64,000 bases of DNA. Source: an uncultured Oceanospirillales bacterium. GTDB lineage: Bacteria; Pseudomonadota; Gammaproteobacteria; Xanthomonadales; SZUA-36. The notes beneath the pieces are model-generated. The model ran no database searches, was not told the origin of the DNA, and saw only the letters and a list, made by a program, of their open reading frames with translations. How positions within the stretch are numbered: the first letter of the stretch is position 1; each line of letters starts with the position of its first letter. The translations under genes were made by a program, and so were the position numbers. Positions 51,194 to 61,061 of this stretch are shown here, piece after piece. The stretch is from the NCBI GenBank assembly GCA_913055655.1, contig CAJXKA010000001.1, positions 186,001 to 250,000 of the forward strand. The letters run 5' to 3'.

Positions 51194-52657
51194 CTAGTCC
51201 GTCCCGCGCGCGGACAGCCGGCGGTAGGCGCGGCGGCGTTCGCTGCTGGACCCGATTCCCAGTGATTCCCGGTACTTGGCGACGGTTCGTCGCGCGGCCT
51301 TGATGCCGGTTTCGCGCAGCAGGCGTGACAGTTCCTGGTCACTGAGCGGCCGTGAAGGTGGTTCATTTTCGACCAGGGTCTGGATATGGGCCTTCACGGC
51401 GGTGGCGCTGATTTCCCCGCCATCCATGGTGCGCACGTGGCTGGAGAAGAAATATTTCAGTTCGAACAGGCCGCGCGGCGTCAGGATGTACTTGCGCGTC
51501 GTGGCCCGCGATACGGTGGACTCGTGTACGCCCACCTGCTCGGCAATTTCCTTCAGGATCAGGGGCTGCATGGCGATCTCGCCGTCATCCATGAAGCCCT
51601 TCTGGTGTTCGACGATGGCCTGGGACACGTTCATCAGCGTGCGGTTGCGCAGTTCCAGGCTGGACAGCAGCCAGCGGGCTTCCTGCAGGCGCCCCTGCAG
51701 GTACTTGCGGTCTTCGCCGCCGGACTGGCGCAGCAGCTGCACGTAGTACTTGTTCAGTTTCAGGCGCGGGTCGTTATCGGGGCTCAGGTAGGTCACCCAG
51801 CGACCGTCCACCTGGCGCACGTAGACGTCCGGTACCAGGTATTCCTGCTGGCGGTTGTCGTAGCGCGCGCCGGGACGCGGCTCCAGCGAGCGGATCAGGT
51901 CCAGCGCCTGCTCCAGCGCCTCGTCATCGGCACCGGTTTCGCGCTTCAGGCGGTCAAGTTCGGCGTCAGCCACCAGGTCGATGAAGTCACGGGCGACGCG
52001 CTGGGCCAGGTCGCGGCCCGCCGTGGAGGCGGGCAGCACCGACAGCTGCACGCGGATGCACTCGGCCGGCCCACGCGTCGCCACGCCCACCGGTTCCATG
52101 CGCTGCACGCGACGCAGGACCGATTTCACCTCGGCTTCGTCGGTTTCCAGCTCCGGCAGCAGCGAGGCGCGGATGTCGTCGATGTCATCCAGCAGGTAGC
52201 CGTCCTCGTCCAGCGCGAAGACGATGGCGGTGGCGATGGCGGCGTCGCGGTCGCTGAAGTGGCCGAGCTCCACCTGGAACATCAGGTGGTCGCGCAGCGA
52301 GTCGCCGGACTCGTCGGCAATCTGGTTCTCGCGCTCTACACTGAAGCCGGCGTCGGCCCACTGCTCGCTCATGCCGGTGTCTTCGCCCCAGCCGTCGTCG
52401 AACTCGTCGTAGCGGTCCTCGGCGCCGGCGTTGTCCTCGCTGCTACCCGCCGACTCCCAGTCGTCGCTGCTGTCGGTCTCGGCCGGCGCTTCGCCGCCCA
52501 TGTCTTCAAACTCCAGCAGCGGGTTGGCCTCGACGGTGGCCTGCAGGTGTTCGCGCAACTCGATGCGCGTGAGCTGCAGCAACCGGATCGCCTGTTGCAG
52601 CTGCGGCGCCAGCGCCAGTTTCTGGCTCAGCCTGAGTTGGAGGGAATGGTCGATCAT
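51194..52657 (-). CDS. rpoN: RNA polymerase sigma-54 factor
   Basis: A 487-residue sigma-54. Region I is Gln/Leu-rich (LRLSQKLALAPQLQQAIRLL). An acidic region II (about residues 50-110, many Asp/Glu) is followed by the core-binding domain. The HTH segment contains EQVGVHESTVSRATTRK, and the RpoN box ARRTVAKYRE recognises the -24 element. It lies between lptB and hpf, the conserved proteobacterial position. Confidence 0.97.
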   Translation of the reverse strand: MIDHSLQLRLSQKLALAPQLQQAIRLLQLTRIELREHLQATVEANPLLEFEDMGGEAPAETDSSDDWESAGSSEDNAGAEDRYDEFDDGWGEDTGMSEQWADAGFSVERENQIADESGDSLRDHLMFQVELGHFSDRDAAIATAIVFALDEDGYLLDDIDDIRASLLPELETDEAEVKSVLRRVQRMEPVGVATRGPAECIRVQLSVLPASTAGRDLAQRVARDFIDLVADAELDRLKRETGADDEALEQALDLIRSLEPRPGARYDNRQQEYLVPDVYVRQVDGRWVTYLSPDNDPRLKLNKYYVQLLRQSGGEDRKYLQGRLQEARWLLSSLELRNRTLMNVSQAIVEHQKGFMDDGEIAMQPLILKEIAEQVGVHESTVSRATTRKYILTPRGLFELKYFFSSHVRTMDGGEISATAVKAHIQTLVENEPPSRPLSDQELSRLLRETGIKAARRTVAKYRESLGIGSSSERRRAYRRLSARGTD

Positions 52658-52679
52658 GATGTGTACGGGTTCCGCCGGT

Positions 52680-53399
52680 TCACAGCCGGAAGGCCTGTCC
52701 CAGGTAGACGTTGCGGACGTCCTCGTTGCCGAGGATGACGTCGGGCGTGCCCTCGGCCAGGATGCGGCCCTCGTTCAGGATGTAGGCATGGTCGCAGATG
52801 CCCAGGGTCTCGCGGACATTGTGGTCGGTGATCAGCACGCCGATACCACGGTCGGTGAGGTGCTCGACGATGTTCTGGATCTCGCCCACGGAAATCGGGT
52901 CGACGCCGGCGAAGGGTTCGTCCAGCAGGATGAAGCGCGGCCGTGTCGCCAGTGCGCGGGCGATTTCCACCCGCCGCCGCTCGCCGCCGGACAGGCTGAT
53001 GCCCGCCTGGTCGGAAAGGTGCGCCACGCCCAGTTCTTCCAGCAATGACTGTAACTGGTCCTCGCGCGCTTCCTTGTCCAGGTCGGGGCGCATTTCCAGT
53101 ATGGACAGCACGTTGTCACGCACCGAAAGCTTCCGGAAGATCGATGCTTCCTGCGGCAGGTAGCCGACACCCAGGTGCGCGCGGACGTTGACCGGTTCGT
53201 GGGTGATATCGATGTCATCGACGCGGATGCTGCCGTGACTGGCCGGGATCAGGCCCACGATCATGTAGAAGCACGTGGTTTTGCCGGCGCCGTTCGGGCC
53301 CAGCAGCCCGACCACCTTGCCTGGCTCGACCCGCATGCTGACGCCTCGGACCACTTCGCGCTTGCGATAGGACTTGTGCAGGCTCTCGGTGACCAGCAC
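52680..53399 (-). CDS. lptB: LPS export ABC transporter ATPase LptB
   Basis: ATPase of the LptB2FG lipopolysaccharide extractor. Walker [13 protein letters not shown], signature [17 protein letters not shown], Walker [14 protein letters not shown], and the switch His in LITDHNVRE. The GTG at 53399 starts 1 base after the lptA stop and gives 239 residues, matching E. coli LptB (241). An upstream in-frame ATG lies deep inside lptA and would add unconserved residues. Confidence 0.96.
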   Translation of the reverse strand: MLVTESLHKSYRKREVVRGVSMRVEPGKVVGLLGPNGAGKTTCFYMIVGLIPASHGSIRVDDIDITHEPVNVRAHLGVGYLPQEASIFRKLSVRDNVLSILEMRPDLDKEAREDQLQSLLEELGVAHLSDQAGISLSGGERRRVEIARALATRPRFILLDEPFAGVDPISVGEIQNIVEHLTDRGIGVLITDHNVRETLGICDHAYILNEGRILAEGTPDVILGNEDVRNVYLGQAFRL

Positions 53400-53400
53400 G

Positions 53401-53967
53401 TCAGTTCTCGCCCCCGTCTCCGTCCTCTTCGGGGTCCGCCTCGTTGACCACTTCCGGATCCATGCGGATGCGGATGCGGCCATCGCCGACATCGCCGCCC
53501 GCGCCCTGGAAATGCTGCTTGTTCAGGTCATAGGTGAGGGCGTCGCCCGTGATGTGGTACTGCGGGTGGGTCACGTCGGCTTCGCCGGCCAGGTTCACCA
53601 TCCCGTCGCCCACCTGGTAGGTGATGGTGCGTGCCTCGGCCCGCACCAGGCCCTGTTCCTCGATTTCCTGCTCCAGCGTGGCGGGCGCACCCTGCAGGGT
53701 CACCAGCCGCACCTTGCCATCGAGTTTCTCGACCGAGGCGCGGTCGGCGGTAATGTGCAGCGTTCCCTGGTTGACCTCGACGTTGCCGCTGAGCACGGTG
53801 ACGCCGTCACCGAACGTGCCATCGCCGGAGTCCGCCTTCACGTCCAGTGGCTGCTGCCGGTCCGTCTGTAGCGCGACTGCGCTCATGGCGCCGAGCAGCA
53901 ATGCACCGCCCACTGTGCCGCGCAGCAGCGCGGTGGTCGCCCATCGATCAGTTCGCCTGGATTTCAT
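53401..53967 (-). CDS. lptA: LPS periplasmic bridge protein LptA
   Basis: Periplasmic component of the LPS bridge from LptC to LptD. A signal peptide ends near residue 33 (AMSAVA). The OstA/LptA jelly-roll shows [30 protein letters not shown] and [11 protein letters not shown], with an acidic Asp/Glu tail. The ATG at 53967 has GCGGGA upstream and overlaps lptC by 20 bases. 188 residues. It is in the canonical lptC-lptA-lptB order. Confidence 0.93.
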   Translation of the reverse strand: MKSRRTDRWATTALLRGTVGGALLLGAMSAVALQTDRQQPLDVKADSGDGTFGDGVTVLSGNVEVNQGTLHITADRASVEKLDGKVRLVTLQGAPATLEQEIEEQGLVRAEARTITYQVGDGMVNLAGEADVTHPQYHITGDALTYDLNKQHFQGAGGDVGDGRIRIRMDPEVVNEADPEEDGDGGEN

Positions 53968-54517
53968 ACGTTCCCGCAATTTCACTCTCGAGATGGTAAT
54001 GGTTGGTCAGCATATCCACGCGGAAACCCCGCGCCGTCATGTTGCCGGCCGGGTCCGCCACGTCCACGACCTGCTCGGACCAGGCCAGGCGCGGGGTGAC
54101 TTCCAGCGTGACTTCACTGGATTCGATTTCCAGGTGGTCGGAAGGTTCGCCGGATTCGCGCACCATGCGCACGTCGCCGGTGAAATGAATCACTTCGCGG
54201 TCGCTGGACACCGTGGCCTGCGTGGCGACGATATTCCAGCGAAAACCGTCGTGATGCAACTCTGCGCGGGGTTCATCGACGGTGCCGATGCCGGTGGCGG
54301 CATCGTTGGCCAGCCGCGGTGCCCACAACGTAATGGCGGGCAGGCCGCGCTCGTCGAAGGCCAGCATCTCGAAATTGTCGAGTGCGTAATCCATGCGCGG
54401 GTCCAGGCCCTGGATGGGGTCGCTGCCGTCGCCATCGTCCTGGCGGCTGGCCCAGAAGCTGACCAGGCAGAGGCTGCCCAGCAGGATGATGCCGCGTCGT
54501 GTGCGGTGCGACATCAT
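53948..54517 (-). CDS. lptC: LPS export protein LptC
   Basis: Bitopic inner-membrane protein that receives LPS from LptB2FG and passes it to LptA. A single helix is near residues 9-24 (GIILLGSLCLVSFWAS). The periplasmic part has YALDNFEMLAFDERGLPAITLWAP, read in sections, and ends with [16 protein letters not shown]. Sequence conservation is low in this family, so the name rests partly on position between kdsC and lptA. The start overlaps the kdsC stop by four bases. Confidence 0.9.
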   Translation of the reverse strand: MMSHRTRRGIILLGSLCLVSFWASRQDDGDGSDPIQGLDPRMDYALDNFEMLAFDERGLPAITLWAPRLANDAATGIGTVDEPRAELHHDGFRWNIVATQATVSSDREVIHFTGDVRMVRESGEPSDHLEIESSEVTLEVTPRLAWSEQVVDVADPAGNMTARGFRVDMLTNHYHLESEIAGTYEIQAN

Positions 54518-55053
54518 GTGGCCAGGTACCCCGCGATGATGTCGTCGAGCTTGCCGCGGGCGGCCAGCAACAGGTTGCAGAGATCGCGCACCGCGCCTTC
54601 GCCGCCGGCGCGCGGCGTCACCCAGTGGACCCGCTCACGCACCGCGGCATCGCCATTGGGGACGCTCACGGCCAGGCCCGCGCGGGCCAGGATCGGCAGG
54701 TCGATCCAGTCGTCGCCGACGTAGGCCGTGTGGGCCTCGTCGACGCCGGTGTTCGCCAGCAGGTCGCGCCAGGCGGACAGCTTGTCGTCGCTGCCCTGGT
54801 AGACGTGCTCGATACCCAGTGCCGCCGCGCGGTTGGCGACGATATTGGATGAGCGGCCCGTGATCAGCGCCAGTTCGACGCCGGCCCGCTGCACGGCCTT
54901 CAGGCCAAGGCCGTCGCCGGTGTGGAAAGCCTTCATCTCGTTGCCCGCGTTGTCGAAGTAAAGGCGGTTGTCGGTGAGCACGCCGTCCACGTCCAGCGCC
55001 AGCAGGCGCACTTGCGCGGCGCGTTCCAGCAGTGCGGGGTCGAATGGCGCCAT
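54514..55053 (-). CDS. kdsC: 3-deoxy-D-manno-octulosonate 8-phosphate phosphatase
   Basis: HAD-family phosphatase releasing Kdo for lipid A core synthesis. The nucleophile motif LALDVDGVLTDN is near residue 19. LITGRSSNIVANRAAALGI and the metal-binding YVGDDWIDLPIL follow. 179 residues without a cap domain, as in E. coli KdsC. It follows kdsD by 2 bases. Confidence 0.96.
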   Translation of the reverse strand: MAPFDPALLERAAQVRLLALDVDGVLTDNRLYFDNAGNEMKAFHTGDGLGLKAVQRAGVELALITGRSSNIVANRAAALGIEHVYQGSDDKLSAWRDLLANTGVDEAHTAYVGDDWIDLPILARAGLAVSVPNGDAAVRERVHWVTPRAGGEGAVRDLCNLLLAARGKLDDIIAGYLAT

Positions 55054-55055
55054 CG

Positions 55056-56027
55056 TCAGACCACCCCGGCCTGCAGCAGGTCGTGGAAATTCAGCACGCC
55101 GGCGAGCCGGTCGTCGGCGTCGATCACGAGCAGGCCCTGGATCTTGTGGTCCTGCATGATCTGCACGGCTTCCACGGCCAGTGCTTCGGGGTCGATGGAT
55201 ACGCCGTCGCGCGTCATGACCTGGTCGATGGGCGTCTCGCGGGGGTCGATGCCCTGTTCGAGCGCGCGGCGCAGGTCGCCGTCGGTGAAAACGCCCTGGA
55301 CGCGATTGTCATCGTCGATGATGGCGGTCATGCCAAGGCGCTTGCCGGTCATCTGCACGATGGCCTCGGTGACCGTGGCCCCGGGGCGGGTCACCGGCAT
55401 GGCGTCGCCGGTATGCATCAGGTCGCTGATTCGGATGATCAGCCGGCGACCCAGCTGTCCGGCCGGGTGCGAGCGGGCAAAATCCTCGCGCGTGAAGCCG
55501 CGCGACTCCAGCAGCGAGACCGCCAGCGCGTCGCCCATGACCAGCGCCGCGGTGGTGCTGGACGTGGGCGCCAGCCCCAGCGGGCAGGCTTCTTCGGATA
55601 CCGACACGTCCAGGTGGATATCGGCGTGCCGGCCCAGGAAGGACTCGGGGTTGCCGGTCAGCGCGATGATGTCCACGCCCAGGCGCCGCAGCACGGGCAG
55701 CAGTTGCTTGACCTCGTCGGTCTCGCCGGAATTGCTCAGGATCAGCAGCACGTCGTCGCCGGTGATCATGCCGAGGTCGCCGTGGCTGGCCTCGGCGGCG
55801 TGTACGAAAAAGGACGGGGTACCGGTGCTCGCCAGCGTGGCGGCAACCTTGCTGCCAATGTGGCCGGACTTGCCGACACCCAGCACGACCACGCGACCGC
55901 GGCAGGCGAGGATGGTTTCGCAGGCGCGCGCAAACTCGTCGTTAATGCGGTCGGCGAGCGCGGTGACCGCGCGGGCCTCGGTCTCGATGACGGCCTGGGC
56001 CAGGCGCTTGATGGCGTCGGTATTCAT
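55056..56027 (-). CDS. kdsD: D-arabinose 5-phosphate isomerase
   Basis: Converts ribulose 5-phosphate to arabinose 5-phosphate for Kdo. The SIS domain (VVVLGVGKSGHIGSKVAATL, EASHGDLGMI, ISNSGETDEV in LLILSNSGETDE) is followed by two CBS domains (ISDLMHTGDAMPVTRPG and QVMTRDGVSIDPEALAV). The ATG at 56027 gives 323 residues. An alternative ATG at 56060 overlaps the antiporter stop (TGATG) and would add 11 residues; neither has a clear ribosome binding site. Confidence 0.95.
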   Translation of the reverse strand: MNTDAIKRLAQAVIETEARAVTALADRINDEFARACETILACRGRVVVLGVGKSGHIGSKVAATLASTGTPSFFVHAAEASHGDLGMITGDDVLLILSNSGETDEVKQLLPVLRRLGVDIIALTGNPESFLGRHADIHLDVSVSEEACPLGLAPTSSTTAALVMGDALAVSLLESRGFTREDFARSHPAGQLGRRLIIRISDLMHTGDAMPVTRPGATVTEAIVQMTGKRLGMTAIIDDDNRVQGVFTDGDLRRALEQGIDPRETPIDQVMTRDGVSIDPEALAVEAVQIMQDHKIQGLLVIDADDRLAGVLNFHDLLQAGVV

Positions 56028-56059
56028 TCGCCGTATTGTACTCCCGGCCGGCGCCGTCA

Positions 56060-57043
56060 TCAGGCCGGCGTGGGGTCGCCCATCGCGCCGATGATGACCA
56101 TGGCCTGGTAGCCGACGAAGATGGCCAGCAGCACCACGCCAGCGCCGCGCCCGATCCGGCCCGGGCCACGGAAATCAGACGCCATCAGGAACATCAGGCC
56201 GGTGAGCAGCAGCATGACCGGGAAATCACGGGTGATGAAGATCGGCTCGATCGAGATGGGTCGGATCGTGGCCGCGATGCCAAGCACGCCCAGCAGGTTG
56301 AACATATTCGAGCCGATGATGTTGCCCACGGCCAGGTCATCCTCGCGCCGCACGGCGCTGGTGAGCGCGGTCGCGAGTTCGGGGAGGCTGGTGCCGAAGG
56401 CCACCACGGTCAGGCCGATGACGATGTCGGAAACGCCCCAGATACGGGCGATGCCGATGGCGCCCTCGACCAGGAAGTGCGAGGCCGCGGGCAGGGCCAC
56501 CAGGCTGATCAGCAGCCAGAATACGGCCACGCGGGTCGGGATATCGGTGGGGATTTCCTTTTCCAGTTCCTGGGCGTAGGGGTCGGTCGCCGGCCGTCGC
56601 ATGCCCAGGTGGATCAGCCAGCCGACCATGGCAAACAGGCCACCCAGCAGCATCAGGCCCTCCATGCGCGTGTAATCCAGGTTCAGCGCCATGTACAGGC
56701 AGACCAGCATGATCAGCAGCAGCAGCGGGTACTCGCGCTTCAGCGTGCTGGATTCAAGCTTCAGCGGGTAGACGATGGCCGTCAGGCCCAGGATCAGGCC
56801 CATGTTGGCAATATTCGAGCCGATGGCGTTACCCACCGCGAGCCCCGCGTTGTTACGCATCGAGGCGACGCCGGAGACCACCAGTTCCGGCGCCGAGGTG
56901 CCGAAGCCGACAATCACCAGGCCGATGATCAGCGGCGAAACACCCAGGTTGCGGGCGGTGGCGGAGGCGCCGGCCACCAGTCGGTCGGCCGCCCAGACCA
57001 GCAACAGGAAACCGCCGATCAGCTGGATGATGAAAATCAGCAT
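56060..57043 (-). CDS. yrbG: Calcium/sodium antiporter (CaCA family, YrbG)
   Basis: A 327-residue inner-membrane cation antiporter with two inverted repeats. Each has the alpha-repeat pattern: FGTSAPELVVSGVAS with GNAIGSNIANMGLIL, and FGTSLPELATALTSA with GNIIGSNMFNLLGVL. About ten hydrophobic segments. It heads the kdsD-kdsC-lptCAB-rpoN cluster, as in E. coli, though no functional link to LPS is established. It is divergent from ibaG with a 95-base gap. Confidence 0.95.
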   Translation of the reverse strand: MLIFIIQLIGGFLLLVWAADRLVAGASATARNLGVSPLIIGLVIVGFGTSAPELVVSGVASMRNNAGLAVGNAIGSNIANMGLILGLTAIVYPLKLESSTLKREYPLLLLIMLVCLYMALNLDYTRMEGLMLLGGLFAMVGWLIHLGMRRPATDPYAQELEKEIPTDIPTRVAVFWLLISLVALPAASHFLVEGAIGIARIWGVSDIVIGLTVVAFGTSLPELATALTSAVRREDDLAVGNIIGSNMFNLLGVLGIAATIRPISIEPIFITRDFPVMLLLTGLMFLMASDFRGPGRIGRGAGVVLLAIFVGYQAMVIIGAMGDPTPA

Positions 57044-57138
57044 CGTTCGGTCAGGGTGCGTTCACGCCGCACGGCGCGGGTGTGTCGGGCAGGGCGGGAT
57101 TCCATTAAGATGGCGGGCTCCATTTTGAGCGCTAGTCT

Positions 57139-57375
57139 ATGGACGCCAGGACGATTGAGCAAATGATACGTGCCGGGATGCCGGAAGCCGACATCCAGGT
57201 CAACGGCGACGACGGGACGCATTTTGACGCCGTGGTCACCAGCCCCGCTTTCGAGGGCAAACCGACCATCGCGCGGCACCGCATGGTGTACGCCACGCTG
57301 GGCGAGAAAATGGGTCGGGAAATCCATGCGCTGGGCCTGCGGTGCCTGGCGCCGGGGGAAGACGGCGCCGCCTGA
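57139..57375 (+). CDS. ibaG: BolA-family protein IbaG
   Basis: A 78-residue BolA-like protein, acid-stress linked and a partner of monothiol glutaredoxins in iron-sulfur handling. The pattern ADIQVNGDDGTHFDAVV then GKPTIARHRMVYATLG and a late IHALGLRCLAPGE is typical, with the conserved His of the BolA fold. In E. coli it precedes murA; here murA is not next, and a minus-strand gene ends 41 bases downstream. Confidence 0.93.
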   Translation: MDARTIEQMIRAGMPEADIQVNGDDGTHFDAVVTSPAFEGKPTIARHRMVYATLGEKMGREIHALGLRCLAPGEDGAA

Positions 57376-57416
57376 GCGGACGTGAGCCGGCCGTGCCGGA
57401 TTGTTGCCGGGCGTGG

Positions 57417-58169
57417 TCAGCAGCCCGCTCCACGGTTTACCGCTTTCCCGTCCAGGGTCAGCGTGGTGATGCGGGTTTCCATGTGGTCGCCGTCGCGTTT
57501 GCCATGGGCAACTTTCACCGGCGCGAAGGCATGGTCGACGGCGTACCAGGTCTGCGTATAGCGCGTGCTTTCCGGGTCGCGAATGCGGTCGACGCGGATG
57601 GTGTCCAGGCAGCCCAGCGCGGTGTCGAGCTTTTCGGCCGGCAGGGCTTCAAACTTCTGGGTCTCGATCTCATCTTCGTCCACCAGGTCGATTGACCATT
57701 CCCGTTCACCGGCCAGCAGGCCCAGGCGGATCCGCAGGCCGACTGAGCCCGGGTCGAGTGTGCCCGGGGTAATGGGCAGGCGGTCTTCGCCATCCTTGTG
57801 CGTGGAATGAACCACGCCTTCTTCCCAGTCGAACTGTGCCCGTGTTTCAACCGTTTTTACCGCCACTTTCACGACCTGTTCAAACTGCAGCGGGACCAGT
57901 GCGCCCTGCTGCCACCGGCCGCGGCTCTCCGTACGCTCCTCCAGCCCCAGGAACCTGGCCAGTCCGCGCGTGCCGTGGCTGTCGGAACGGACGGTCCACC
58001 GGCCGTCCGCGCTTTCGTAGCGGGCCGTGGACTCGCCGGCGACCTTGTCGTTGCGCAGGAACTCGAATGTCGCCTCGAACGATGGCGGCGGCTCGCTGGC
58101 GACCGCGACGGCGGGTAGCGCCAGGGACGCCAGCGCTGAAATCCAGGCGATGTGGAGGGACAGTCTCAA
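57417..58169 (-). CDS. DUF3108-family periplasmic protein
   Basis: A 250-residue exported protein. I place the start at the TTG at 58169: it overlaps the purN stop (TTGA), has GGAGGG 9 bases upstream, and yields a clean signal peptide beginning [19 protein letters not shown] and ending VAVAS. An ATG at 58193 is the alternative. The mature part has the DUF3108 pattern (FEATFEFLRNDKVAGESTARY, then SRGRWQQGALVPLQFEQ, and RYTQTWYAVDHAFAPVKV). Function is unknown. A location next to purN/purM is common in this lineage. Confidence 0.85.
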   Translation of the reverse strand: MRLSLHIAWISALASLALPAVAVASEPPPSFEATFEFLRNDKVAGESTARYESADGRWTVRSDSHGTRGLARFLGLEERTESRGRWQQGALVPLQFEQVVKVAVKTVETRAQFDWEEGVVHSTHKDGEDRLPITPGTLDPGSVGLRIRLGLLAGEREWSIDLVDEDEIETQKFEALPAEKLDTALGCLDTIRVDRIRDPESTRYTQTWYAVDHAFAPVKVAHGKRDGDHMETRITTLTLDGKAVNRGAGC

Positions 58170-58822
58170 GCTCGCCAACCCTCCGGTGTCCATTGCAGTG
58201 GCGCTTCCAGGCGCTGGCCGTCCAGGGCAACGCCGGCGCCGGCCATGGTGACACGGCGCTGCACGAACAGGGCCATGACTTCTTCCAGCAGGCGGTGTTC
58301 CAGCGGGCGTAGCCGCGCCACCAGCGAAGTCGCGTCGTCGTCCGGCTCAATCGGCAGGCGCGTCTGCGCGATCACCGGGCCGTCATCGAGCTCGGCGGTC
58401 ACGAAATGCACGCTGGCGCCGTATTCGGCATCGCCCGCTTCCAGCGCGCGCCGATAGGTGTCCAGCCCCTTGTATTTCGGCAGCAGGGAAGGGTGCTGGT
58501 TGATCATCCGGCCCTCGAACCGGTTCACGAGTTCGGCGCCCATGATGCGCATGTACCCGGACAGCAGCACCAGGTCGGGCGCATCGCCGGCCAGCGTATC
58601 GCCCACGACCTGGTCCTGGTCGTCACCCGCGGTAGCCTTGTTGATGACCGACCACGGGATGCCGGTGCCCCGGGCATGTTCCAGCCCCGGCGCGTCCGAC
58701 TTGTTGGAGATGACCCGGACGAAGTCCAGGTCCAGGCGCCCGGCGTCGCGGGCGTCGATCAGTGACCGCAGGTTGGAGCCGGTGCCGGAAATCAGCACCG
58801 CGACGCGCAGGGGCTGGCTCAC
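58166..58822 (-). CDS. purN: Phosphoribosylglycinamide formyltransferase
   Basis: Transfers formyl from 10-formyl-tetrahydrofolate to GAR, the third step of purine synthesis. [16 protein letters not shown] at the N-terminus binds phosphate. [16 protein letters not shown] contains the catalytic Asn-His-type region. [17 protein letters not shown] is the conserved Asp segment. 218 residues. It overlaps purM by four bases and the DUF3108 gene by four. Confidence 0.96.
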   Translation of the reverse strand: MSQPLRVAVLISGTGSNLRSLIDARDAGRLDLDFVRVISNKSDAPGLEHARGTGIPWSVINKATAGDDQDQVVGDTLAGDAPDLVLLSGYMRIMGAELVNRFEGRMINQHPSLLPKYKGLDTYRRALEAGDAEYGASVHFVTAELDDGPVIAQTRLPIEPDDDATSLVARLRPLEHRLLEEVMALFVQRRVTMAGAGVALDGQRLEAPLQWTPEGWRA

Positions 58823-59871
58823 GGGTAGCGCACCCGCGCTTCGCCTTCGCCCACCGCGATCACCTTGCCGATGTCGTGGACGGTTTCGCCCAGCTCGCCC
58901 AGCGTGGCCGCCACCGCGCCGGCCTCGTTTTCAGCGACCAGCAACACCATGCCAATGCCGCAGTTGAAGGTGCGCAGCATCTCGGCCGGTTCGATGTCGC
59001 CTTCGCGCTGCAGCCATTCGAACACCGGCAGTTGCGGCCAGGCGCCGGTATCCACCTCGATGCCCAGGTCGTCACCCAGGACGCGGACGATATTTTCGGT
59101 GATGCCGCCGCCGGTAATGTGGGCGAGCCCGTCGATGCGATGGCGTTCCAGCAATGCGAGCACGGTTTCGACGTAAATGCGGGTCGGCGCCAGCAGGGCC
59201 TCGCCCAGCGTGGTCTCGCCCAGCGGGGCGGACGGGTCGGCGCCGGAGCGCTCCAGCACCTTGCGGATCAGCGAGTACCCGTTCGAGTGCGGCCCGGAAC
59301 TGGGCAGGGCCAGCAGCCGGTGACCGGCGGCCACGTGTCGGCCGTCGATGATGCGGTCGCGCTCCACCACGCCGACCGCGAAACCGGCCAGGTCGTAGTC
59401 GCCGTCACCGTACATGCCCGGCATTTCGGCGGTCTCGCCGCCCAGCAGCGCACAGCCGGCCTGGCGGCAGCCCTCGGCGATGCCCTCGATCACGTCCTGC
59501 GCGCGGTCCAGTTCCAGCCGGCCGGTGGCGAAATAGTCGAGGAAAAACAGCGGTTCCGCGCCGCAGGCCAGGATATCGTTCACGCACATCGCCACCAGGT
59601 CGATGCCGATGGTGTCATGGCGATCCAGCAAACGCGCCAGCATCAGCTTGGTGCCGACGCCGTCGGTACCGGAGACCAGCACCGGGTCGCGGTACTTGTC
59701 GCGGTCGACGCTGAACAGGCCGCCGAAACCGCCGATGCCGGTCTCCACGCCGGGGCGGAAGGTGGTTTTCACCGCCGGCTTGATGCGTTCGACCAGTGCG
59801 TTTCCGGCGTCGATGTCGACGCCGGCGTCGCGATAACTCAGCGGTTTCCTGGATTGGGGTGAGTCGCCCAT
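58819..59871 (-). CDS. purM: Phosphoribosylformylglycinamidine cyclo-ligase
   Basis: Closes the imidazole ring to AIR in purine synthesis, using [43 protein letters not shown] and [19 protein letters not shown] are PurM signatures. The ATG at 59871 has GGAG 7 bases upstream and gives 350 residues; an in-frame codon at 59943 would add 24 unconserved residues. Forms purM-purN-DUF3108, divergent from the DUF2066 gene. Confidence 0.96.
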   Translation of the reverse strand: MGDSPQSRKPLSYRDAGVDIDAGNALVERIKPAVKTTFRPGVETGIGGFGGLFSVDRDKYRDPVLVSGTDGVGTKLMLARLLDRHDTIGIDLVAMCVNDILACGAEPLFFLDYFATGRLELDRAQDVIEGIAEGCRQAGCALLGGETAEMPGMYGDGDYDLAGFAVGVVERDRIIDGRHVAAGHRLLALPSSGPHSNGYSLIRKVLERSGADPSAPLGETTLGEALLAPTRIYVETVLALLERHRIDGLAHITGGGITENIVRVLGDDLGIEVDTGAWPQLPVFEWLQREGDIEPAEMLRTFNCGIGMVLLVAENEAGAVAATLGELGETVHDIGKVIAVGEGEARVRYP

Positions 59872-59966
59872 GGGCCGGCTCCGTGCGGTTCGTGGAAGAG
59901 GCCGCATATGGTATCGTATTTGCCGATTCCGGAAGACCGCCATCCCACCCCCGGGGCACTGAATTC

Positions 59967-61061
59967 ATGACCATCCAGAAGTTGTCCACCCTGGCTTTCG
60001 CCCTCGTCTTCAGCGTTTCGGCGATGGCCGTGGACCTGTATTCCGGCGTTGCCGAGGTTCCCGGCCAGGGCGACGCCGAGCGTCGCGCCGCCACGCCCGA
60101 TGCCCTGGTCAATGTCCTGCAGAAGCAGAGCGGCCAGTGGGATATCCCCCTGGACCCCGCCCTGGAGGCGGCACTGGCCGACCCCGACAACATGCTGGTG
60201 GCCTACCAGTACCGTGAAGACCGCATCCCCCGCCCCGGCGACGTGACCGAGGAAAAACTGATGCTGGTGGCCAGTTTCGTCCCGGCCGCCGTGGACCGGC
60301 TGGTGCGCGAAATGCAACTGCCCAGGTGGCGGCCGCAACGCGCTCCCGTGGTGGTCTGGGTGGTGGTGGATGACGGCGGCCGACGACAGCTGATGCCGGT
60401 GGAGTACAGCGATGCCTGGTCGTCCATGAAGCGAATCGCGGACCTTCGCGGCCTGCCGCTGGCGTGGCCCGAACTGGACCAGGAACTGGCGCAGTCACTG
60501 GACCTGCAGCTGCTCTGGGGCGGCTACACCGACCAGCTGGTCGCCGCCAACGCCGCGACCGACGGCATCGTCATCGTCGCGGCGCGCCGTGAAGGGCGCG
60601 AGTGGAACGTGCGCTGGAACTGGGAAGACGGTGAGACCAGTGCTGGCTGGCGTACGGGTTCGACTGACCTCTCGCAGGCATTGGTTGAGGGTACGCACCA
60701 GCTGGTCGATCACGTCGCCCGCGCCAATTCCATCGGCCCGGCCGGCCTGGTGGCGACGCAGACACAACTCCGGGTGACCGGCCTGGAAAGTGCCGACGAG
60801 TACGCGAGTGTGCTCGGCTACCTGGAGAACCTGGGACTGGTGGATGATCTCCGCGTGCGTGGTGCCGGTCGCGATGGCGTGGATTTCGAGCTCGCGCTGA
60901 ACGCCGACTCGACTTACCTGGAGCAGGCCTTCAAGAACGATTCGGTACTTGAGCCCGGGCCGCGCGAAGGCGAGTACCGATTGCGCCGTCCGGAACGTGC
61001 GCGAGGCCCCGAAGACCCTGCACAGCCGGTTGAAACTGAAGCCGGGGACGTCGATTCATGA
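59967..61061 (+). CDS. DUF2066-family exported protein
   Basis: A 364-residue protein. The ATG at 59967 gives a signal peptide (LSTLAFALVFSVSAMA, cleavage about residue 21) followed by VDLYSGVAEVPGQGDAERR, typical of DUF2066. Family function is unknown; it is regularly found upstream of perM and hda next to purM in gammaproteobacteria. The C-terminus is charged (PERARGPEDPAQPVE). It overlaps the next gene by four bases (ATGA). Confidence 0.88.
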   Translation: MTIQKLSTLAFALVFSVSAMAVDLYSGVAEVPGQGDAERRAATPDALVNVLQKQSGQWDIPLDPALEAALADPDNMLVAYQYREDRIPRPGDVTEEKLMLVASFVPAAVDRLVREMQLPRWRPQRAPVVVWVVVDDGGRRQLMPVEYSDAWSSMKRIADLRGLPLAWPELDQELAQSLDLQLLWGGYTDQLVAANAATDGIVIVAARREGREWNVRWNWEDGETSAGWRTGSTDLSQALVEGTHQLVDHVARANSIGPAGLVATQTQLRVTGLESADEYASVLGYLENLGLVDDLRVRGAGRDGVDFELALNADSTYLEQAFKNDSVLEPGPREGEYRLRRPERARGPEDPAQPVETEAGDVDS

